This document shows, piece by piece, positions 47,901 through 59,900 of a DNA stretch of 64,000 nt. Both the position numbers and the translations under genes were made by a program. The notes below the pieces were generated by a model that did not search any database, had not been told where the DNA came from, and was given only the letters and a program-made list of their open reading frames with translations. Numbering within the stretch: position 1 is the stretch's first letter; each line of letters starts with the position of its first letter. Source of the stretch: Omphiscola glabra (taxonomy: Eukaryota; Mollusca; Gastropoda; Lymnaeidae); NCBI GenBank assembly GCA_964017045.1, contig OZ024794.1:5120329-5184328 (forward strand). Reading direction: 5' to 3'.

Positions 47901-50900
47901 ACTACCACGTAAAGGACACAGAACTAACACTTGACTACCACGTAAAGGACACAGAACTAACACTTGACTACCACGTAAAGGACACAGAACTAACACTTGA
48001 CTACCACGTAAAGGACACAGAACTAACACTTGACTACCACGTAAAGGACACAGAACTAACACTTGACTACCACGTAAAGGACACAGAACTAACACTTGAC
48101 TACCACGTAAAGGACACAGAACTAACACTTGACTACCACGTAAAGGACACAGAACTAACACTTGACTACCACGTAAAGAACACAGAACTAACACTTGACT
48201 ACCCCGTAAAGGACACAGAACTAACACTTGACTACCACGTAAAGGACACAGAACTAACACTTGACTACCACGTAAAGGACACAGAACTGACATTTGACTA
48301 CCACGTAAAGGACACAGAACAAACACTTGACTACCACGTAAAGAACACAGAACTAACACTTGACTACCACGTAAAGGACACAGAACTAACACTTGACTAC
48401 CACGTAAAGGACACAGAACTAACACTTGACTACCATGTAAAGGACACAGAACTAACACTTGACTACCACGTAAAGGACACAGAACTAACACTTGACTACC
48501 ACGTAAAGAACACAGAACTAACACTTGACTACCACGTAAAGGACACAGAACTAACACTTGACTACCACGTAAAGGACACAGAACTAACACTTGACTACCA
48601 CGTAAAGAACACAGAACTAACACTTGACTACCACGTAAAGAACACAGAACTAACACTTGACTACCACGTAAAGGACACAGAACTAACACTTGACTACCAC
48701 GTAAAGGACACAGAACTAACACTTGACTACCACGTAAAGGACACAGAACTAACACTTGACTACCACGTAAAGGACACAGAACTAACACTTGACTACCACG
48801 TAAAGGACACAGAACTAACACTTGACTACCACGAAAAGGACACAGAACTAACACTTGACTACCACGTAAAGGACACAGAACTAACACTTGACTACCACGT
48901 AAAGAACACAGAACTAACACTTGACTACCACGTAAAGGACACAGAACTAACACTTGACTACCACGTAAAGGACACAGAACTAACACTTGACTACCACGTA
49001 AAGAACACAGAACTAACACTTGACTACCACGTAAAGAACACAGAACTAACACTTGACTACCACGTAAAGGACACAGAACTTACACTTGACTACCACGTAA
49101 AGGACACAGAACTAACACTTGACTACCACGTAAAGAACACAGAACTAACACTTGACTACCACGTAAAGAACACAGAACTAACACTTGACTATCACGTAAA
49201 GGACACAGAACTAACACTTGACTACCACGTAAAGGACACAGAACTAACACTTGACTACCACGTAAAGGACACAGAACTAACACTTGACTACCACGTAAAG
49301 GACACAGAACTAACACTTGACTACCACGTTAAGAACACAGAACTAACACTTGACTACCACGTAAAGGACACAGAACTAACACTTGACTACCACGTAAAGA
49401 ACAGAGAACTAACACTTGACTACCACGTAAAGGACACAGAACTAACACTTGACTACCACGTAAAGGACACAGAACTAACACTTGACTACCATGTAAAGGA
49501 CACAGAACTAACACTTGACTACCACGTAAAGGACACAGAACTAACACTTGACTACCACGTAAAGGACACAGAACTAACACTTGACTACCACGTAAAGGAC
49601 ACAGAACTAACACTTGACTACCACTTAAAGGACACAGAACTAAAACTTGACTACCACGTAAAGGACACAGAACTAACACTTGACTACCACGTAAAGGACA
49701 CAGAACTAACACTTGACTACCACGTAAAGGACACAGAACTAACACTTGACTACCACGTAAAGGACACAGAACTAACACTTGACTACCACGTAAAGGACAC
49801 AGAACTAACACTTGACTACCACGTAAAGGACACAGAACAAACACTTGACTACCACGTAAAGAACACAGAACTAACACTTGACTACCACGTAAAAGACACA
49901 GAACTAACACTTGACTACCACGTAAAGGACACAGAACTAACACTTGACTACCACGTAAAGGACACAGAACTAACACTTGACTACCACGTAAAGGACACAG
50001 AACTAACACTTGACTACCACGTAAAGAACACAGAACTAACACTTGACTACCACGTAAAGGACACAGAACTAACACTTGACTACCACGTAAAGAACACAGA
50101 ACTAACACTTGACTACCACGTAAAGAACACAGAACTAACACTTGACTACCACGTAAAGGACACAGAACTAACACTTGACTACCACGTAAAGGACACAGAA
50201 CTAACACTTGACTACCACGTAAAGGACACAGAACTAACACTTGACTACCACGTAAAGGACACAGAACTAACACTTGACTACCACGTAAAGGACACAGAAC
50301 TAACACTTGACTACCACGTAAAGGACACAGAACTAACACTTGACTACCACGTAAAGGACACAGAACTAACACTTGACTACCACGTAAAGGACACAGAACT
50401 AACACTTGACTACCACGTAAATGACACAGAACTAACACTTGACTACCACGTAAAGGACACAGAACTAACACTTGACTACCACGTAAAGGACACAGAACTA
50501 ACACTTGACTACCACGTAAAGAACACAGAACTAACACTTGACTACCCCGTAAAGGACACAGAACTAACACTTGACTACCACGTAAAGGACACAGAACTAA
50601 CACTTGACTACCACGTAAAGGACACAGAACTGACATTTGACTACCACGTAAAGGACACAGAACAAACACTTGACTACCACGTAAAGAACACAGAACTAAC
50701 ACTTGACTACCACGTAAAGGACACAGAACTAACACTTGACTACCACGTAAAGGACACAGAACTAACACTTGACTACCATGTAAAGGACACAGAACTAACA
50801 CTTGACTACCACGTAAAGGACACAGAACTAACACTTGACTACCACGTAAAGAACACAGAACTAACACTTGACTACCACGTAAAGGACACAGAACTAACAC

Positions 50901-53900
50901 TTGACTACCACGTAAAGGACACAGAACTAACACTTGACTACCACGTAAAGAACACAGAACTAACACTTGACTACCACGTAAAGAACACAGAACTAACACT
51001 TGACTACCACGTAAAGGACACAGAACTAACACTTGACTACCACGTAAAGGACACAGAACTAACACTTGACTACCACGTAAAGGACACAGAACTAACACTT
51101 GACTACCACGTAAAGGACACAGAACTAACACTTGACTACCACGTAAAGGACACAGAACTAACACTTGACTACCACGAAAAGGACACAGAACTAACACTTG
51201 ACTACCACGTAAAGGACACAGAACTAACACTTGACTACCACGTAAAGAACACAGAACTAACACTTGACTACCACGTAAAGGACACAGAACTAACACTTGA
51301 CTACCACGTAAAGGACACAGAACTAACACTTGACTACCACGTAAAGAACACAGAACTAACACTTGACTACCACGTAAAGAACACAGAACTAACACTTGAC
51401 TACCACGTAAAGGACACAGAACTTACACTTGACTACCACGTAAAGGACACAGAACTAACACTTGACTACCACGTAAAGAACACAGAACTAACACTTGACT
51501 ACCACGTAAAGAACACAGAACTAACACTTGACTATCACGTAAAGGACACAGAACTAACACTTGACTACCACGTAAAGGACACAGAACTAACACTTGACTA
51601 CCACGTAAAGGACACAGAACTAACACTTGACTACCACGTAAAGGACACAGAACTAACACTTGACTACCACGTAAAGAACACAGAACTAACACTTGACTAC
51701 CACGTAAAGGACACAGAACTAACACTTGACTACCACGTAAAGGACACAGAACTAACACTTGACTACCACGTTAAGAACACAGAACTAACACTTGACTACC
51801 ACGTAAAGGACACAGAACTAACACTTGACTACCACGTAAAGAACAGAGAACTAACACTTGACTACCACGTAAAGGACACAGAACTAACACTTGACTACCA
51901 CGTAAAGGACACAGAACTAACACTTGACTACCATGTAAAGGACACAGAACTAACACTTGACTACCACGTAAAGGACACAGAACTAACACTTGACTACCAC
52001 GTAAAGGACACAGAACTAACACTTGACTACCACGTAAAGGACACAGAACTAACACTTGACTACCACTTAAAGGACACAGAACTAAAACTTGACTACCACG
52101 TAAAGGACACAGAACTAACACTTGACTACCACGTAAAGGACACAGAACTAACACTTGACTACCACGTAAAGGACACAGAAATAACACTTGACTACCACGT
52201 AAAGGACACAGAACTAACACTTGACTACCACTTAAAGGACACAGAACTAAAACTTGACTACCACGTAAAGGACACAGAACTAACACTTGACTACCACGTA
52301 AAGGACACAGAACTAACACTTGACTACCACGTAAAGGACACAGAAATAACACTTGACTACCACGTAAAGGACACAGAACTAACACTTGACTACCACGTAA
52401 AGAACACAGAACTAACACTTGACTACCACGTAAAGGACACAGAACTAACACTTGACTACCACGTAAAGGACACAGAACTAACACTTGACTACCACGTAAA
52501 GGACACAGAACTAACACTTGACTACCACGTAAAGGACACAGAACAAACACTTGACTACCACGTAAAGAACACAGAACTAACACTTGACTACCACGTAAAG
52601 GACACAGAACTAACACTTGACTTTCACGTAAAGGACACAGAACTAACACTTGACTACCACGTAAAGGACACAGAACTAACACTTGACTACCACGTAAAGG
52701 ACACAGAACTAACACTTGACTACCACGTAAAGGACACAGAACTATAACTTGACTACCACGTAAAGGACACAGAACTAACACTTGACTACCACGTAAAGGA
52801 CACAGAACTAACACTTGACTACCACGTAAAGAACACAGAACTAACACTTGACTACCACGTAAAGAACACAGAACTAACACTTGACTATCACGTAAAGGAC
52901 ACAGAACTAACACTTGACTACCACGTAAAGGACACAGAACTAACACTTGACTACCACGTAAAGGACACAGAACTAACACTTGACTACCACGTAAAGGACA
53001 CAGAACTAACACTTGACTACCACGTAAAGAACACAGAACTAACACATGACTACCACGTAAAGGACACAGAACTAACACTTGACTACCACGTAAAGGACAC
53101 AGAACTAACACTTGACTACCACGTAAAGGAACTATCCATTAGTCTTTTTTTAACTTATACGTAAGAAATGATTTGATCTAGAAATAAAAAAAAAAGCTTT
53201 TTAAGTTGTAATGATTACAAATATAACAAAGTCGAATGTTATTTAGGGGCACATCGGTTATTATTTAGGGCATCAAGTTGATTTTTTAGTCATGAAAGTA
53301 AGAAGTTACGACATATATTCCGTGTTTTCCGGCGTATGAGACGAGTATTTAACCCATGAACATCGTTTCAAATGTCGGGGGTAGTCGAATACGCCGGGAT
53401 CGTCTTATAAGCTGGGATTCATCCCAAACCTTATATTTTAACATGAAAAGTAGGGGTCGTCTTATACGTGGGAAAATATGGTATATATATGAATTAACCT
53501 AGACATCTGAGAGCTGCTAGATTACATTATATGGAAAGTTTCGTTTGAAAAAATATGAACTTTAACATATTCCTCGATATCTTATGTATGACCTAGTTTT
53601 GTGTACCTTATGTATTGCTCATGCCAAACAGAATAATAATACGGCATATCAAGACTGAGTTTTATTCTCAAATGAAACAGCTTTGACCAGGCACAGGCTG
53701 TCTTTCTCACGGATGTAACTTTACACAGACACACACACACACACAAACATAAACACACACAGACACACATACACTCACACATACACACATAGACACACAC
53801 ACAGACACACACACACACACAGACACACACAGACACTCACAAACATAAACACACACAGACACACACACACAGACACTCACACATACACACACAGACACAT

Positions 53901-56900
53901 ACACAGACACTCACACATACAGGCACACACACAGACACTCACACAGACACTCACAAACATAAACGCACACAGACACACACACAGACAAACACACATAGAC
54001 ACACACATACACGCACACTGACACACACACAAACATGCACACAATTACACACAGACACAGACAATCACACATAAACACACATACATACACACACAGACAC
54101 ACACAAACAGACACACACACATACATACACACAGACACACACATACACACATACACTCACACATACACACATACAATGACACACACACACACAAACACAG
54201 ACACACACACACATCTCATGCTTACTCACTTGTCATTTCCTTCTGACTTGGCATTTCTGACTACACCGTAGATTACAGTGAGGAGAAAGGGAATTGCTGG
54301 GAGGATAGACAAAAAAGAGAAAACAATGGAAGCAGGTCACGTGACAAAACACAATGTAAAAAGGTCAAGTAGAAAACACAACTGAAGTAGGTCAATTGGA
54401 AAACGCAATGGTAATAGGTTAATTAAAAACGCAATGGAAGTAGGTCAATTAGAAAATTCACTGAAGTAGGTCAAATATAAAACAGTATGGACATAGGTCA
54501 AGTAAAAACAGTTTGGAAGCAAGTCAAGTATTAAACACAATGAATGCATATTTTAAAAAAATCCACATGATTGTTTAGAATAACAGATTTAAAATGATAT
54601 ATTGTAAATACAGATTTGAACAGATATTATTTTTAACGACTACAGACACACAGCTAAAAATAACAAATAACAATTAAGGCAATGGTTGCTATAACACCCT
54701 ATTGTGCCCAACGTTTACCCTATCCAAACACCCAAACCATCAATAGGCGTAAAATCACCCAATCCACACACCAAACCATTAAATGGATTACAATCACCCA
54801 ATCCACACACCACTGCCATCAAATGGCTTACAATCACCCAATCCACACACCACCGCCCTTACATGGCTCCCAATCACCCATCATCAATCTAACTTACTCC
54901 ATCCTGCTATGATCAAACATTTGATTAGCTTCTTGCCCGTCCTCAGAGCTCGTGCCAAGATGAAGTGAAGATACAGGCCCTCGCAGAACATCCAGGAGAA
55001 GTTGGTTGTGCTGAAGTATTGGGCAATTAGGTTGAGCACCCGACACCAACCCTGGAAACGAAACGTTCAAACACAAATTTGGCAAGCTTTCACTTTTGTT
55101 GTTCGTTCCGTTTTCAGAACTGACAATCACATATTGAGCATTTGCTCGACCTACTGACGCATCATAATTAGTATTAAAAAACAAAATTATGTTTTATTCT
55201 TTTACAACGATCTTCGAGCTGGACCTTGCCACGGGTCAGACTGGACATGAGCATATAACTTAATCACATAACTGTAAATATTACTTAATCATATAACTTG
55301 ATGACATAATGTAATCATAACTCAATGGCATAATTTAGTCATATAACTTAAGGACATAATTTAATGATATAACTTAATGACATAATTTAATGATATAACT
55401 TAAGGACATAATTTAATGATATAACTTAAGGACATAATTTAATGATATAACTTAATGACATAATTTAATGATATAACTTAATGACATAATTTAATGATAT
55501 AACTTAATGACATAATTAAATCATATAATTTAATGACATATTTTATTGACATTAACATCAATATTGTCTTTGTATCGCACTAAAATGTTTTACACACACA
55601 AACCCATCACTCACACAAGGTGTTACACACACAAACCCATCACTCACACAATGTGTTACGCATGCAAACCTTTCGCTCACACAATATGTCCTTTGATAAA
55701 CAAACATAGCCCCACACCTGTAACCCACACATAATCATGTCTTCCACACACCAAAAATATCCCCACACACAATCCTATATCCTCCACACAAAGACATCCT
55801 TGAAAAAAAGCACACATCCATACCTACAAACATCTTCACAAATTCACCCATGGACATACACAAGTAACACAAGGTGCCAACTCAACACTCTTTACTTGCA
55901 ACGGATCTACCACCCCAGTGGTTCTCAACCTTCTTAATGCAACGACCCTTTCATACAGTTCCTCACGTTGTGGCGACCCCCCAAACACAAAATTATTTTC
56001 GTTTCTACTTCATAACTGTAGCGTATAAGTGATTTTTAAAGGTCTCACGCGACCCCTGTGAAAGGGTCATTCGACCCCCAAAGAGGTCGCGACCCACAGG
56101 TTGAGAAACGCTGTTCCACCCGAAACTCTCTTTTTGTTGGCCAAAGGGAGTTCCCATTGTTCCCCCAAATCTCGCTCGTGTCGTGGTTACAAGAGAAGCT
56201 GGATATCCTAGAACCGTCTCGGTAACTTCATGAAAGAGTTCCCGTAGAATAGGATGTGACCAACGCTGTATTCATCCGCGTTCTTAAATGTCATTACATA
56301 AAAAAAAACCAACAACTAAAGAAAGGGGGCTTGAGATTGGTGACCACTGGAAGACTGGAGCTGAGGGATGGTGGATCTGATAAGGGTTGGAGGTGAATAG
56401 ACCACATGCATGTCTTACACTCGATACTTTTCAGCCACTAGTCTACGATGTGTAGTTTATTTATTGTTAAACTGCTGGTTTTCGTTGAGTTCTATTTTTG
56501 TTTTACCTCTTCACTTTTGAAATCAGTTCTGTTTGTTGTCACAGTGTTCCGTGTCCTAGAGGAGTTAAAATTAAAGGAATGGAACTGAAGGAATTGAACT
56601 AAAGGAATGGAACTAAAGGAATGGAACTAAAGGAATGGAACTGAAGGAATGGAACTAAAGGAGTGGAACTAAAGGAATGGAACTAAAGGAATGGAACTAA
56701 AGGAATGGAACTAGGTGCTGTTCTTTTGATCTACAAGGAGATGAGGTTGTTTGGTGCTATATAGTGAGGCGATAGAAAGGGGCAATTAGGAAACAAGATG
56801 AGTTTGAGAGAAGATTCTTAGTTAAGGAGAGAATAGAGATAAGGAGATAAAAACAACTGAGACATACAGATAGACAGGTAGATGGATATACAGATAGACA

Positions 56901-59900
56901 GATAGGTAGGTAGAAAGTAGGTAAGTAGAAAGTAGGTAGGTAGAAAGTAGGTAGGTAGAAAGTAGGTAGGTAGGTAGGTTGGTAAGTGGGTGGATGGATG
57001 AATGGATAGATGGATGTATGTTTGGATTGATGAATGGATAGGTAGATACATAGATACATAGATAGAGATTGGGGTTATTATTTCGTAATATTTTTTCAAA
57101 CCTTTAACTTAGTCACCTTTTCCCACACAAATAGCCACATTAAACCACCAAAATAGCAATTCTAACGCCTCTTCTAACCACCACAACAGCAACCACATGA
57201 GCAACTGCAACCACAACTGCCATGTCACAAAATATCCCATTTATAATGGGCACTAAGTCTTTTCTTTTTATTAACAAATCACTCAACCCCATATCGTAAA
57301 TCACTATGAAAATGAGCCATTTGTTCAGCGTACCTAACACCCCGCTAGTTCATTTTCGTCCTCAAATCCTGACATTATACATCAATTATAACAAGTTTCC
57401 CCCCAGGTACTTCCAGGGGCGTCAACATCCCGTGATCGAGTTGAACATCTCCAGCAGAGTCGACCCCCCTTAGTTCGTAGTGAGAGATGATTAGCCCCTT
57501 CTCAGCCAGGGCGCCCAGACGTACGGTAGCCCCAGGACAATCGTCTCAAGAGTTTAGACAGAGCTACACTGTTTGCGGCCGTTAAATTGGGGCCCGGGGC
57601 CCACCGGATAAAAACAGATTAAAATCGTTGGACTTGACTCAGAAGCTGGTCGACAGTCAATTAGGTTTGCTCCCTTCATCTCATCCCCACATTCTCACCC
57701 ACCTCCCACAGTCTTACCCACCTCCTAAAGTCTCACCCACCTCCCACAGTCTCACCCACCTCCTAAAGTCTCACTCACCCCCCTTGCAGTCTCACCACGT
57801 TCAGCGCATAGTTTGGTTTTCGTTTTGTATTTTTATCTTTCCTTGGAAATATCAACACTTATCATCTCTATACTTATCATCTCTACACTTATCATCTCTA
57901 CACTTATCATCTCTACACTTATCATCTCTACACTTATCATCTCTACACTTATCATCTCTACACTTATCATCTCTACACTTATCATCTCTAACTTAACATC
58001 TCTACACTTAACATCTCTACACTTAACATCTCTAATTTAACATCTCTAACTTAACATCTCTAGCTTAACATCTCTAACTTAACAACTCTAACTTAACATC
58101 TCTAACTTAACATCTCTACGCTTAACATCTCTACGCTTAACATCTCTACACATAACATCTCTACGCTTAACATCTCTACGCTTAACATCTCTACGCTTAA
58201 CATCTCTACGCTTAACATCTCTACGCTTAACATCTCTACGCTTAACATCTCTACGCTTTACATCTCTACGCTTAACATCTCTAACTTAACATCTCTACGC
58301 TTAACATCTCTACGCTTAACATCTCTACGCTTAACATCTCTAACTTAACATCTCTAACTTAACATCTCTAACTTAACATCACTAATTTAACATCTCTAAT
58401 TTAACATCTCTAGCTTAACATCTCTAGCTTAACATCTCTACACATTACATCTCTACACTTAACATCTCTACGCTTTACATCTCTACGCTTTACATCTCTA
58501 CGCTTAACATCTCTAACTTAACATCTCTAGCTTAACATCTCTAACTTAACATCTCTAACTTAACATCACTAATTTAACATCTCTAATTTAACATCTCTAG
58601 CTTAACATCTCTACACTTTACATCTCTACACATTACATCTCTACACATTACATCTCTACACTTTACATCTCTACACTTTACATCTCTACACATTACATCT
58701 CTACACTTTACATCTCTACACTTTACATCTCTACACATTAAATCTCTACACTTTACATCTCTACACATTACATCTCTACACATTACATCTCTACACATTA
58801 CATCTCTATGCTTAACATCTCTACGCTTTACATCTCTACGCTTTACATCTCTAACTTAACATCTCTAACTTAACATCACTAATTTAACATCTCTAATTTA
58901 ACATCTCTAGCTTAACATCTCTACACTTTACATCTCTACACTTTACATCTCTACACATTACATCTCTATGCTTAACATCTCTACGCTTTACATCTCTACG
59001 CTTTACATCTCTACGCTTAACATCTCTAACTTAACATCACTAATTTAACATCTCTAACTTAACATCTCTAACTTAACATCTCTACGCTTAACATCTCTAC
59101 GCTTAACATCTCTACGCTTAACATCTCTAACTTAACATCTCTAACTTAACATCACTAATTTAACATCTCTAATTTAACATCTCTAGCTTAACATCTCTAC
59201 ACTTTACATCTCTACACATTACATCTCTACACATTACATCTCTACACATTACATCTCTACACATTACATCTCTACACATTACATCTCTACACATTACATC
59301 TCTAGCTTAACATCTCTACACTTTACATCTCTACACATTACATCTCTACACATTACATCTCTACACATTACATCTCTACACATTACATCTCTACACATTA
59401 CATCTCTACACATTACATCTCTACACTTTACATATCCATGCTAACAGAAATGACCCTTTATTTCACCAGGGGGCTAGAAGTAAGTGACCCTAAAGACTTA
59501 AAAATAATGACCTCAACTGGAGCTATTTTGCTTGGAGCATGAAACATCTGTCAAGTGTTCATTGATTCTGTCCACACTAACATAAGAATTATGTTTTAAT
59601 GAAATTAAGAAGTTCTCATTGCTCAGAAAATCAACCCCTGGATCGGTTTCAATCTTGTTGGTTCTGGAGTTCACTTAACATGTGTTTGTCAGCAATCCTG
59701 CTGTCCTAGTTGCTGTCATTGTCGATAATACAAAATGGAGACGTTAGATGACGTAATTTATAAAATACACGACCAGGAACATATTGATGTTTGAATTGAA
59801 AAATGAGTTCTCTGTAGTGTGTACTATTGAAAAATGAGTTTCTGTAGTGTATACTATTGAAAAATGAGTTTCTGTAGTGTGTACCATTGAAAAAATGAGC

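Noticed and set aside
46803..53111. Long minus-strand open frames of 749, 688 and 446 codons (VLVLCPLRGSQ repeats)
   Set aside because: They are a 33-bp tandem unit read in a stop-free frame. Unit substitutions do not favour synonymous sites in any way I can see, and the array lies in an intron.
53582..54156. Cys/Val-rich frames resembling membrane or metallothionein-like peptides
   Set aside because: Translation of CA/TG repeats.
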